27,196 bases of DNA from Coriobacteriia bacterium (GTDB lineage: Bacteria > Actinomycetota > Coriobacteriia > WRKU01 > WQUG01): positions 1-27,196 of the forward strand of contig WQVS01000005.1 in assembly GCA_009785705.1 (NCBI GenBank), read 5' to 3'. Shown piece by piece: positions 7,583 through 16,255 of the stretch. The position numbers and the translations under genes are program-made. Under the pieces are notes generated by a model that was not told where the DNA came from, searched no databases, and saw only the letters and a program-made list of their open reading frames with translations. Positions within the stretch are counted from its first letter, which is position 1, and the number at the start of each line of letters is the position of its first letter.

Positions 7583-9216
7583 TGGACAGCACTAAAACTA
7601 CTACGGTGACTACTCCGGCAGTCGCCATAATTGCGGGTGCCGCAGCTGCGCTGAAATTGCGCATCGAAGAGGTAAATCGTTTGAACGTTTTTCCCGTTCC
7701 TGATGGGGATACAGGCACTAATATGTCGCTGACTCTGGAGTCAGTGGTTGCTGATGTTTCTAAGTTGCCCGCAAATGCTGATTTGGAAGAAATATGCAAG
7801 TCTGCCACCCATGGTTCACTTATGGGAGCGCGCGGAAACTCAGGCGTTATCCTGTCTCAAATCATTCGCGGAATCTGTGAGGGACTGGTAGCTTCAGAAG
7901 GCTTTGAGCCCACAGAGCGCCTAGCGACTTCGCTAGAGCGCGCAAAAGAAGTTGCTTGGCAGGCAGTGCGCAAACCAGTAGAGGGAACGATACTTACCGT
8001 AATCGCTGACATGGCAACAGCAGCACGTGCAGCCTCTGATGCTGGTCTTGATTTAGAAGCTGCAATGGACGGCGTTTCTGCTGCTGCTCACGAATCAGTG
8101 CGCCGTACTCCTGATTTGCTTCCCGTATTGAAAGAGGCAAATGTAGTAGATGCAGGTGGTTTTGGTCTAGCCATAGTCTATGATGCCTTTGCGGCTTTGC
8201 TGCTAGGGCGTGAAGTTGCCGATATACCGCAGTTTGAACCTATGCGCAGTAATGATATGGTCATAGTTCCTGTTGATGACTGGGATGATGACGAGTTCCT
8301 TTATTGCACAGAGTTCCTCTTCATGGGTGAAGACTTTGACAAAGATATTGCCCTAGACTACTTAGCGACCATTGGTGGCAGCGAGCTTATCGTAGGTAGT
8401 GATGGACAGTTCAAAGTCCACGTTCACACTGATAATCCCGCAGCAGTTCTTAGCTATCACTTAGAGCGCGGACAGCTGGCAGAGGTACACATCCATAACA
8501 TGCGCCAGCAGCAAGCTGAACAGGCAGCAGCCCCTGTTGCTGTGGAGCATAAGCCCATTGCAACCATAGCTGTTGCTTCAGGGCCAGGTCTCGCTACTAT
8601 CTTGACCTCATTAGGCGTAGATTACGTTATCACGGGTGGACAGACCATGAATCCGTCCACGCAAGACTTCATTGATGCCTCAGAAAAGCTTTCTGCAGAT
8701 GCCTTTGTCTTGTTGCCCAATAATAAGAACATCGTCATGGCAGCACAGGCAGCAGCAACTGCACTGTCCGTACCAGCAGTCGTAGTTCCAACTACTAATG
8801 TACCTGCAGCCTTCTCTGCAATGCTTATGTTTGACCCTAGTTCGTCAGATTTGGACGCGCTTGCAGAAGAGATGCTTGAGTGTGCAGAGGACGTCTGCTA
8901 CGGCGAGGTTACTACAGCCATTAAGGACTCAAAGGCACCCGCAGTAGGTGATATTAAAGAGGGCGATATCATGGGCATTGTTAACTCAAAAGATATTGAG
9001 GTAACAGGAGCAGACGTTGAAGCTGTTGCCCTAGAGTTGTTGCCAAAGCTCAATGCTGCTGTTTGTGAAAATCTTACCATTCTGGCTGGGGAAGACTTCA
9101 GTGATGAATCTCTGGCTGCCTTGGTGGAGAAAGTCCAAGAAGCTTATCCTGCTCTAGAAGTTGATGAGCAGCGCGGAGACCAGCCACTCTATCCGCTTTT
9201 ATTAGCTTGCGAGTAA
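7582..9216 (+). CDS. fakA: Fatty acid kinase catalytic subunit FakA (DAK domain)
   Basis: Phosphorylates fatty acids presented by a FakB (DegV-family) partner, making acyl-phosphate for phospholipid synthesis. The N-terminal DhaL-type nucleotide domain contains NVFPVPDGDTGTNM (35-48; Asp41 and Asp43 for Mg-ADP) and GARGNSGVILSQ (83-94). The middle domain retains Cys243 and His281/His283 (YCTEF and VHVHTDN), corresponding to the zinc-binding Cys and HxH of characterised FakA proteins. The C-terminal domain resembles the DegV fold. At 544 aa it matches the family. It is translationally coupled to the Asp23 gene. A degV/fakB gene follows, separated only by palindromic repeat A. Confidence 0.9.
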   Translation: MDSTKTTTVTTPAVAIIAGAAAALKLRIEEVNRLNVFPVPDGDTGTNMSLTLESVVADVSKLPANADLEEICKSATHGSLMGARGNSGVILSQIIRGICEGLVASEGFEPTERLATSLERAKEVAWQAVRKPVEGTILTVIADMATAARAASDAGLDLEAAMDGVSAAAHESVRRTPDLLPVLKEANVVDAGGFGLAIVYDAFAALLLGREVADIPQFEPMRSNDMVIVPVDDWDDDEFLYCTEFLFMGEDFDKDIALDYLATIGGSELIVGSDGQFKVHVHTDNPAAVLSYHLERGQLAEVHIHNMRQQQAEQAAAPVAVEHKPIATIAVASGPGLATILTSLGVDYVITGGQTMNPSTQDFIDASEKLSADAFVLLPNNKNIVMAAQAAATALSVPAVVVPTTNVPAAFSAMLMFDPSSSDLDALAEEMLECAEDVCYGEVTTAIKDSKAPAVGDIKEGDIMGIVNSKDIEVTGADVEAVALELLPKLNAAVCENLTILAGEDFSDESLAALVEKVQEAYPALEVDEQRGDQPLYPLLLACE

Positions 9217-9224
9217 TTCTGTTT

Positions 9225-9308
9225 CTAGTGGCACCTAACCGCCGCTTTTAAGGGCTCACGTAGTTACTACGCTTCGCCCTAAAAAGCGACCAGTTATGCA
9301 CTCACTAG
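9225..9308 (+). repeat. Palindromic repeat, copy A (short variant)
   Basis: An 84-bp imperfect palindrome. Outer ends are CTAGTG (9225-9230) and CACTAG (9303-9308). The inner arms CGCTTTTAAGGGC (9243-9255) and GCCCTAAAAAGCG (9276-9288) pair with one mismatch. The core GCTCACGTAG...CTACGC is shared with copies B, D, E and F. It lies 8 bases after the fakA stop. The right arm contains an in-frame ATG (9296) that lengthens the degV frame artificially. Confidence 0.75.
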
Positions 9309-9355
9309 AAGCAGAATTACGAAATGATTCTGATTATGCAAAGGGGAAGAAATAT

Positions 9356-10246
9356 ATGCCAAAGAATGAATCAAAGATTGCTATTATCACTGACGGTGGT
9401 TGTGACCTTACTAATGATGAAGTGTTGGCGCGTGGCTACAGTCTTATTCCTATACCGCTAGCTTTCCCTGATGGAAGTACCTCAGACTCTGATAGTTTTG
9501 CTGCACGTGACTTCTGGGAAGCACTGCTGAGTGATTACGAAAGCCTGCCAAAAACTTCGCAGCCTAATCGCATGACTTATGACCAGAAGATTCAAGAGGC
9601 AGCTGACGCGGGCTTTGAAGAGGTTCTGCTCATTACTATATCGACAGGTCTTTCTGCAACACATGACGTTGCTTTGATGGCAGCAGAAAACGCTGTCATT
9701 CCGACACGCGTTTTCGATTCGCGCATTTGTACTTGGGCTATGGTTGCGCTTTGTGACCAGGCTCTGAAGGCTGTTAATGCGGGCCTGACGATGGATCAGA
9801 CTATCAACTACCTGAGTGCTGTCCGTGATGACATGAATCTACTTATCGTCTTTGATACTTTGGAATATCTAGTACGCGGAGGGCGTGCAGGACGCACTGC
9901 GGGTCTGCTTGCTTCAGCACTTGATATCAAGCCTATTTGTACCTTTGAGCTCGATGGTGTTATTGATACGGTGAAGAAGACACGTGGTCGCAAGAAGGCT
10001 TTCCAGACTATACCTAAGATTATTGGCGAGAGCTACAAAGACGTAGATGATTTGAAGTATCTACTACTGCGTGCCGAAAGTGAAGATGTCGCCAATGAAC
10101 TAAATGAAAAGATACAGGAACTTGAAAATCCAGGTACCTTTGTAGGTATTGAGCAGATTGGCATTATCGTAGGTATCTACGCAGGTCCTGGCACTGCTGC
10201 CAGCTTGCATTGGCGCGATCTTGACCCAAGCGACTTCGCAAAATAA
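9356..10246 (+). CDS. DegV family protein, likely fatty-acid-binding FakB subunit
   Basis: DegV/FakB proteins bind a fatty acid and present it to FakA. This 296-aa frame has the family features in order: KIAIITDGGCDLTNDEV at the N terminus, the STGLSATHD loop, FDSR, and VRGGRAGRTAGLLASALDIKPI. I prefer the ATG at 9356 because GGGG at 9343-9346 lies 9 bases upstream and the product starts like other DegV proteins. The frame is open to an ATG at 9296, but that codon lies inside palindromic repeat A and has no ribosome site. The partner kinase fakA is directly upstream, and recG overlaps the 3' end. Lipid specificity cannot be told from sequence. Confidence 0.88.
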   Translation: MPKNESKIAIITDGGCDLTNDEVLARGYSLIPIPLAFPDGSTSDSDSFAARDFWEALLSDYESLPKTSQPNRMTYDQKIQEAADAGFEEVLLITISTGLSATHDVALMAAENAVIPTRVFDSRICTWAMVALCDQALKAVNAGLTMDQTINYLSAVRDDMNLLIVFDTLEYLVRGGRAGRTAGLLASALDIKPICTFELDGVIDTVKKTRGRKKAFQTIPKIIGESYKDVDDLKYLLLRAESEDVANELNEKIQELENPGTFVGIEQIGIIVGIYAGPGTAASLHWRDLDPSDFAK

Positions 10247-12374
10247 GGACCCAGCTAGCCGTCTATTGGCTTGGGGACAGCCTGTTGTGCGGGCTCGCTA
10301 TGTTGATGCGGGTCGTGCAAAACAGCTTGAAGCACTGGGAATCCAGCGTGTTGGTGACTTATTGCACCATGCTCCGCATCGTTATCTTGACCTAACCAGC
10401 ACAGCACAGCTAGGAGTCGTACAGCCGGGGGAAGCTACCGTAGTTGGTACAGTTTATGAGGTCGTTAAGCGTATAACGCGGGGACGTGGTGGTAAACGTC
10501 TGACTATCACAGAAGTCACTCTGGTTGATGGCACAGGAACTCTTATCGGGGTATGGTTCAACCAGCCTTGGGTTGAGGCGACCTATAAAAAAGGTCAAAC
10601 CCTGGCTTTTTCTGGTGATATTAAATATCGCAGTGGCTTAAAGCAGATTATCCAGCCCTTTGTAGAGAAGATTGCTGATGAAGCCACGAATGCGCCTTCA
10701 CAGCAAGACGCATCCAATACTGAAGGGCGACACATGGGCAAAGTCCTGCCCGTACATGGCACAACAGAAGGCTTATCTGTTGGGTGGTTGCGTCGTCTCG
10801 TAGCTGCGGCATTAGATGATTATGCGCAAGTAAGCGAGTATCTGCCTGCAAGCATTGTGCAAGAACGTGAACTTGCACCCTACAGCTGGGCCTTACGTAA
10901 CCTGCACTTTCCCGCGCACCTTGAAGGAGCACAGCTAGCACGTAAGCGTCTTGCTTACGGGGAGTTGCTAGACTTGCAGCTACTGATTGCGCGTAGACGC
11001 TATCGCATGACGCGTGAAGCTGTTGGTCATGCTCACAAGCCCTTTGGGTCCCTGCATCAGTCCTTGGTAGAAAAGCTACCTTTTGCACTGACAGAAGACC
11101 AAAATCAGGCAGTAAATGAAATTCTTGACGACATGGCATCGCAACATCCCATGCAGCGTCTACTCTTGGGCGATGTGGGAACAGGGAAAACGGTTGTTGC
11201 AGCCCATGCTTTGACAGTTGCGGCAGATTCTGGTGGACAGGCAACCATGATGGCACCGACAGAGGTGCTGGCACAACAGTACGCTAATAAGCTGGGACCC
11301 CTCTTTGATGACATGGGCTTAAGTTGGGGGCTTTTGACAGGTTCGACAACGCCAGCAGACAGGGAAGTCTTATTGCAGCAGCTTGCTGCAGGAGAAATCA
11401 AGATTCTCTTTGGTACCCATGCTCTACTTGAAGATGACGTGCAATTTCAGCAGATGACCCTTGCTGTAGTTGATGAGCAACATCGCTTTGGTGTTCAGCA
11501 GCGTAAATCCCTTCACGCAAAAGGGGAGAGCGCAGATGTATTAGTCATGAGCGCAACACCCATCCCGCGCACTTTGACCTTGACAGCTTTTGGCGACCTT
11601 GCCGCAAGCTATCTACGGCAGCGTCCCATTGCGGGTGCAGGAATCACGACGAAAAAGATTAAGTTTTCAAAAATTGCAGACGCCTATGATGCGATACATG
11701 CTGCAGTGAATGAGGGGCGTCAGGCCTACATAGTCTGTGCGCTGGTAGAAGAGTCTTCGAAAATAGAGGCACAGTCTGCTGTGCAAATGATGGAAGAGCT
11801 TGCAGCAGGCGAGTTCAGCAACTGCAAGGTAGAGGTACTGACAGGCAGAATGAAGCCCGCAGAAAAAGCTCAAATCATGAATCAGTTCCGCGCGGGCAAG
11901 ATTGACATACTGGTTTCAACAACGGTAATAGAGGTCGGAGTAGATGTCCACAACGCCACCGTTATGATGGTGCTAGACGCTGACCGCTACGGATTGGCAC
12001 AACTTCATCAGTTGCGCGGACGTGTTGGTAGAGGAAAACATTCAGGTGAGGTTTGGTTAGTGTCAGACTCTTTTTCTGAGGCAGCAAAAGAACGTTTTGC
12101 AGCCCTGTTAGAAACCGATGATGGATTTCGCTTAGCAGAACTTGACCTAAAGCAGCGGGGCGCTGGGGAACTGTTGGGAACACGCCAAAGCGGTATAGCA
12201 AAGTTGAAAGTTGCAGATTTAACGAAGGACGAAGACTTGATAGAGGCGGCCCGTCAAGATGCCTTTGCCCTGATTGCTGATGACCCGAAGTTAGAAGCTG
12301 ACGAATGTGCTTTGTTGCGGGTTCGGATTGATGCCTTAGAAGATAAGTATGAAACATGGAAGGTAGCGGGCTAG
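10221..12374 (+). CDS. recG: ATP-dependent DNA helicase RecG
   Basis: A branched-DNA helicase that regresses stalled forks and processes recombination intermediates. An N-terminal wedge/OB region (to about residue 240) precedes two helicase domains. These contain LLLGDVGTGKT (Walker A), APTEVLAQQ, VVDEQHRFGVQQR (DEQH box, as in RecG), MSATPIPRTL and the C-terminal QLHQLRGRVGRG. The start is uncertain: the only far-upstream start in frame is TTG at 10221, overlapping degV by 26 bases with no clear ribosome site. TTG at 10266 or GTG at 10287 are alternatives, the last with GGGGA nearby. The stop codon lies at the left edge of palindromic repeat B. The degV-recG order is common in Firmicutes. 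Confidence 0.93.
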   Translation: MTQATSQNKDPASRLLAWGQPVVRARYVDAGRAKQLEALGIQRVGDLLHHAPHRYLDLTSTAQLGVVQPGEATVVGTVYEVVKRITRGRGGKRLTITEVTLVDGTGTLIGVWFNQPWVEATYKKGQTLAFSGDIKYRSGLKQIIQPFVEKIADEATNAPSQQDASNTEGRHMGKVLPVHGTTEGLSVGWLRRLVAAALDDYAQVSEYLPASIVQERELAPYSWALRNLHFPAHLEGAQLARKRLAYGELLDLQLLIARRRYRMTREAVGHAHKPFGSLHQSLVEKLPFALTEDQNQAVNEILDDMASQHPMQRLLLGDVGTGKTVVAAHALTVAADSGGQATMMAPTEVLAQQYANKLGPLFDDMGLSWGLLTGSTTPADREVLLQQLAAGEIKILFGTHALLEDDVQFQQMTLAVVDEQHRFGVQQRKSLHAKGESADVLVMSATPIPRTLTLTAFGDLAASYLRQRPIAGAGITTKKIKFSKIADAYDAIHAAVNEGRQAYIVCALVEESSKIEAQSAVQMMEELAAGEFSNCKVEVLTGRMKPAEKAQIMNQFRAGKIDILVSTTVIEVGVDVHNATVMMVLDADRYGLAQLHQLRGRVGRGKHSGEVWLVSDSFSEAAKERFAALLETDDGFRLAELDLKQRGAGELLGTRQSGIAKLKVADLTKDEDLIEAARQDAFALIADDPKLEADECALLRVRIDALEDKYETWKVAG

Positions 12375-12492
12375 CGCGCATCAGACACGCAACCTCAGCA
12401 CCGATTTGTAAAAATGAAATGCTCACGTAGCTGCAGGTACGCTTACCATTTCAAAAATCCAGGCTCCTTGACTCTGAGCATCTGGGGTGTTC
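12368..12492 (+). repeat. Palindromic repeat, copy B
   Basis: A long imperfect palindrome directly after recG. GAAATG (12416-12421) and CATTTC (12447-12452) flank a core starting GCTCACGTAG, itself nearly palindromic (CGTAGCTGCAGGTACG, one mismatch). The left outer arm CTCAGCACCGATTT matches the outer arm of copy E (CTCAGCACTGATTT). It fills most of the recG-rsmD gap. Confidence 0.8.
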
Positions 12493-12517
12493 TAGTAGTT
12501 TTGATGGGGGTATATAG

Positions 12518-13120
12518 ATGAGAATTATTGCTGGCAAATGGGGTGGGCGACGGATTACTGCTCCTTCGGGGCAGGATACGCGTCCTACTGGTGACAGGAT
12601 GCGTGAATCTTTATTTTCTAGCCTTCATTCACGCATTGGCTCTTTTGAAAGTTTGCGTGTGTTGGATGGCTTTGCTGGTTCAGGCGCCTTGGGTTTAGAG
12701 GCCCTGTCTCGTGGGGCTGCTTTTTTAGCGTCGGTGGAGTCTAATCCAAAGACCTGTCGCATCATTGAAGACAATTACATGAACCTGCAAGGGATTAGTC
12801 ATAGTAGCGACATTAACCCTGAACAGTTCCGTCTTTGCCGCGGTGATATTTTTAAATTGTCTCCGCGCTTGCAGAATCTCGCAGTAGATATTGCCTTTTT
12901 TGATCCGCCTTATGACCTTAGTGCAGATAAGATGCACGACCTTTTGCAACAATTGGCAGAAACGAAAGTTTTTGCTTATGGTGCACTTATTATTATTGAG
13001 CGCGCGAAGACAGTTCAATCTGAAGATCTTCTCCCCAGCAGTTTTACTGAACTCGATACAAAGACTAAGGGAAGTACAACACTTCATTTTGCACGCTTTG
13101 ATGCGCAGCTAAATGTTTAG
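12518..13120 (+). CDS. rsmD: 16S rRNA (guanine(966)-N2)-methyltransferase RsmD
   Basis: Methylates N2 of a guanine in helix 31 of 16S rRNA (G966 in E. coli). At 200 aa it matches the family. Motifs are the opening MRIIAGKWGGRRI, RPTGDRMRESLFS (residues 22-34), the SAM-binding motif LDGFAGSGALGLEALSRGA and the catalytic FFDPPYD. GGGGG lies 8 bases upstream of the ATG as a ribosome site. Its neighbours recG and coaD are the usual context (rsmD-coaD). It sits 25 bases beyond palindromic repeat B. Confidence 0.93.
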   Translation: MRIIAGKWGGRRITAPSGQDTRPTGDRMRESLFSSLHSRIGSFESLRVLDGFAGSGALGLEALSRGAAFLASVESNPKTCRIIEDNYMNLQGISHSSDINPEQFRLCRGDIFKLSPRLQNLAVDIAFFDPPYDLSADKMHDLLQQLAETKVFAYGALIIIERAKTVQSEDLLPSSFTELDTKTKGSTTLHFARFDAQLNV

Positions 13121-13225
13121 TTTGCTGCTTAACATTTGGTCTAACATTTAACTTATTTCTAGCCTAGCCCCGCTGTCTTCTAGTAGGATAAACTAGCTAT
13201 TAATCTTTGATAGGAGGTTTAGTTT

Positions 13226-13717
13226 ATGGCGGTACGCAAGGCAGTTGTACCAGGAACCTTTGACCCCATTACTAGCGGTCATCTTGAAATCATAGAACGT
13301 GCCCATGCCGTATTTGATGAGCTGGTGGTAGGTGTTGCAAGTTCATGGTCAAAGCGCGGAACAGGAACTTTGTTTACCCTTGAGGAGCGCTGTGAGCTTG
13401 CAAAAGAAGCAACAGCACATCTAAAAGGTGTCCAAGTTCTACCCTTCGAAGGCATGCTTATTGACTTCGTGCGTGGACAAGATGCTCAGGCGATTGTCAA
13501 AGGACTGCGCGCTATGACAGACTTTGAAAACGAATTTCAGATGGCAGCCATTAACTGGCGCTTAGATGCGCAGGTAGAAACCATGTTCATCATGGCGTCT
13601 CCTGACCATATGTATCTGTCCTCATCTGCAGTAAAAGAAATAGCACATTTGCAAGGCCCCCTATTTGGTTTAGTGCCTGCAAATGTTGAAGAACCATTAC
13701 GGATGAAGTACAGTTGA
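13226..13717 (+). CDS. coaD: Phosphopantetheine adenylyltransferase
   Basis: Makes dephospho-CoA from 4'-phosphopantetheine and ATP, the penultimate step of coenzyme A synthesis. The nucleotidyltransferase signature PGTFDPITSGHLEII (residues 9-23, with the TSGH histidine) is intact, followed by KGLRAMTDFENEFQMA and YLSSSAVKEIA (family ISSSxVKE). The protein is 163 aa, as usual. A very good AGGAGG-type ribosome site precedes the ATG. The 105-base gap after rsmD holds a short CTAGT...ACTAG inverted repeat (13181-13197 region) but no clear terminator. Confidence 0.94.
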   Translation: MAVRKAVVPGTFDPITSGHLEIIERAHAVFDELVVGVASSWSKRGTGTLFTLEERCELAKEATAHLKGVQVLPFEGMLIDFVRGQDAQAIVKGLRAMTDFENEFQMAAINWRLDAQVETMFIMASPDHMYLSSSAVKEIAHLQGPLFGLVPANVEEPLRMKYS

Positions 13718-13754
13718 TAGGGGTTACACGTACTGTTCGATTTGAGAGGTTAAC

Positions 13755-14429
13755 ATGAAAAACGTACTAAGAATATTGGCTATTATGAGTCTTGCAATGT
13801 TGCTGCCCCTTGCTTTGATGGGCTGTAATGGTGACACAGAGGAAGAGACAAATAATGCCACACGAGATGCTGAAGTTATTGAAACTGAAACTGAAGCACC
13901 TGTCGTTGAAGACCAAGCAAACTTATGGGAGGGCGATATGCCAAAGGTAAAGATTGAAATTGAAGATTTTGGTGATGTGGTTGTAGAACTAAACCCTGAG
14001 ATAGCACCAATTAGTGTTGCCAACTTTTTGAAGCTCGTAAATGAAGGCTTCTATGATGGCGTAGGCTTCCATCGCATTATTGAAGGTTTCATGATTCAAG
14101 GCGGAGATCCTGATGGCACAGGCATGGGTGGCTCTGATGAAAATATTCAAGGAGAATTTGCTAATAACGGTGTTGATAACCCTATCAGCCACGATCGCGG
14201 TGTTCTCTCCATGGCTCGTTCGTCAGACCCAAATAGCGCTAGCTCACAGTTCTTCATTGTTCACCAAGATGCGCACTTCCTTAATGGAGACTATGCAGCT
14301 TTCGGTCGCGTAGTTGAAGGCATGGATGTAGTAGACGCTATAGCAGAAAACACTCCTGTAACAGACGGAAACGGCTCAGTTGCACCAGAAAATCACCCAG
14401 TAATGACAAGGGTCACCGTAGTAGACTAG
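13755..14429 (+). CDS. Lipoprotein peptidyl-prolyl cis-trans isomerase (cyclophilin type)
   Basis: 224 aa. The N terminus is a lipoprotein signal peptide: MKNVLR, a hydrophobic stretch, then LMGC with Cys24 as the predicted lipidated residue. An acidic Glu/Thr-rich linker (about 25-60) leads into a complete cyclophilin domain. It contains ISVANFLKLVNEGFYDGVGFHRII, the core FHRIIEGFMIQGGDPDGTG (active-site Arg, Phe, Met, Gln) and SSQFFIVHQDAHFLNG. I infer an extracellular folding helper for secreted proteins. GAGAGG precedes the start. The gene is 37 bases after coaD and 5 bases before lepA. Confidence 0.92.
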   Translation: MKNVLRILAIMSLAMLLPLALMGCNGDTEEETNNATRDAEVIETETEAPVVEDQANLWEGDMPKVKIEIEDFGDVVVELNPEIAPISVANFLKLVNEGFYDGVGFHRIIEGFMIQGGDPDGTGMGGSDENIQGEFANNGVDNPISHDRGVLSMARSSDPNSASSQFFIVHQDAHFLNGDYAAFGRVVEGMDVVDAIAENTPVTDGNGSVAPENHPVMTRVTVVD

Positions 14430-14434
14430 TTGTT

Positions 14435-16255
14435 ATGGATAACAATAATTATGGCTTAGAATATATCCGCAATTTTTCTATCATTGCGCACATTGACCAC
14501 GGCAAATCGACACTTGCTGACCGCATCCTTCAGTCGACGGATACTGTGGCAGAACGCGATATGCAAGAGCAGTTGCTTGACAGTATGGATATTGAGCGCG
14601 AACGCGGCATTACCATCAAGGCGCAGGCTGTTCGTGTCATGTATACAGCAAGTGATGGCATTACCTATCGCTTGAACTTTATTGATACCCCAGGGCACGT
14701 GGACTTCACCTATGAAGTATCCCGTGCCTTGGCGGCTTGTGAAGGCGTTATTTTGGTCGTAGATGCCTCACAGGGGGTCGAGGCTCAGACTGTGGCAAAT
14801 GCGATGTTAGCCATGAACGCTAACCTTGAGATTATCCCGGTAATCAACAAGATTGATCTGCCAGCAGCTGACCCAGAGCGCGTCCGTGGTGAAATCGAAG
14901 AATCCCTTGCAGTACCTGCAGAGGACGCTGTACTAACTAGTGCAAAAACAGGGGATGGTATCCCAGACCTGTTGGAAGCAATAGTTGCACGTATCCCAGC
15001 ACCAACAGGCACTCCTACCACAGAGGTACCACTACGCGCCTTGATTTTTGACTCATGGTTTGATGAGTATCGCGGCGTGATTGCACTTGTGCGCGTTATG
15101 GACGGTATCTTGTCTCAAGGTACGCAAGTACGCCTTATGGCAAATGATGCAGTGGCTGATGTCGAAGAAGTGGGGGTTAAAGCACCGCATGACATCATCC
15201 TTCCCGCATTGGGTGCTGGTTCTGTAGGTTATCTTGTTACGGGGCTCAAAGACCCTGCACTTGTGACCGTTGGTGATACGGTGACAGGTGTGGACAACTC
15301 TGCCACAAAACCCCTGCCAGGCTACCGCGAGATTAAGCCTATGGTATATGCGGGTCTCTATCCTCTGGATGGCGATCAGTTTACTGACTTGCGTGATGCT
15401 TTGGATAAGTTGAAGCTGAACGATCCTGCATTGGAGTATGCCCCAGAGACTAGTCATGCATTGGGCTTTGGTTTCCGTGTAGGCTTCTTGGGACTATTGC
15501 ATATGGAGGTCATTCAAGAGCGTCTAGAGCGCGAATTTGATATTGGTCTATTAGCGACAGCTCCTAGTGTGTCTTATCACGTTTACCTCAATGACGGCGA
15601 GATGCTTGATATTCACTCGCCACAGGATTTCCCTGATGCAAGTAAGATTGACCATATTGAAGAGCCCTATTTAAAGGCTACGGTACTTGTGCCGCCAGAC
15701 TATGTGGGTGCTGTTATGGAGCTTGCCCAGGGCAGGCGTGCTCACTTTATTGACATGCAATACTTAGGGCCAAATACAGTTGAGATGCTCTATGAGATCC
15801 CTCTAGGTGAGTTGATTCTGGACTTTTTCGACCAGTTGAAATCACGTACTAAAGGTTATGCCTCACTGGACTATGAATTCAGCGGCTACAAAGCAAGCGA
15901 ATTGCAGAAGCTTGATATCTTGTTAGCGGGCAAGCCGGTGGACGCGCTATCCTTCATCGTTCACAAGGAAAAAGCCTATGAGCGCGGCCTTGTACTGACG
16001 CGCAAACTGAAAGAAATTATTCCCCGTCAGATGTTTGAAGTTCCTATTCAGGCAGCTGTCGGCAGTAAAGTTTTGTCAAGAACTAATGTAAAGGCAAAAC
16101 GTAAAGATGTATTGTCGCGCTGTTATGGTGGTGACGTTACGCGTAAGAAAAAGCTGCTTGAAAACCAGAAAAAGGGTAAAAAGCGCATGAAAAGCATAGG
16201 TTCAGTCGATGTTCCTCAAGAGGCATTCATGGCAATTTTGAAGGTAGATGATTAA
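14435..16255 (+). CDS. lepA: Elongation factor 4 (LepA) GTPase
   Basis: A ribosome-associated GTPase implicated in 30S biogenesis and in remodelling stalled elongating ribosomes. The 606-aa protein has the full family architecture: RNFSIIAHIDHGKSTLADR (G1), DTPGHVDF (G3), NKIDLP (G4) and SAKTG (G5). EF-G-like domains follow, and then the LepA-specific C-terminal domain ending with YGGDVTRKKKLLENQKKGKK (K/R-rich). It starts 5 bases after the cyclophilin stop, and its last 8 bases overlap the next gene. lepA-...-hemW is a conserved neighbourhood in Gram-positive bacteria. Confidence 0.97.
   Translation: MDNNNYGLEYIRNFSIIAHIDHGKSTLADRILQSTDTVAERDMQEQLLDSMDIERERGITIKAQAVRVMYTASDGITYRLNFIDTPGHVDFTYEVSRALAACEGVILVVDASQGVEAQTVANAMLAMNANLEIIPVINKIDLPAADPERVRGEIEESLAVPAEDAVLTSAKTGDGIPDLLEAIVARIPAPTGTPTTEVPLRALIFDSWFDEYRGVIALVRVMDGILSQGTQVRLMANDAVADVEEVGVKAPHDIILPALGAGSVGYLVTGLKDPALVTVGDTVTGVDNSATKPLPGYREIKPMVYAGLYPLDGDQFTDLRDALDKLKLNDPALEYAPETSHALGFGFRVGFLGLLHMEVIQERLEREFDIGLLATAPSVSYHVYLNDGEMLDIHSPQDFPDASKIDHIEEPYLKATVLVPPDYVGAVMELAQGRRAHFIDMQYLGPNTVEMLYEIPLGELILDFFDQLKSRTKGYASLDYEFSGYKASELQKLDILLAGKPVDALSFIVHKEKAYERGLVLTRKLKEIIPRQMFEVPIQAAVGSKVLSRTNVKAKRKDVLSRCYGGDVTRKKKLLENQKKGKKRMKSIGSVDVPQEAFMAILKVDD

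Noticed and set aside
10648..11274. 208-codon minus-strand frame opposite recG
   Set aside because: It lies wholly within the conserved recG helicase coding region, its composition is unlike a real protein, and it has no ribosome site.
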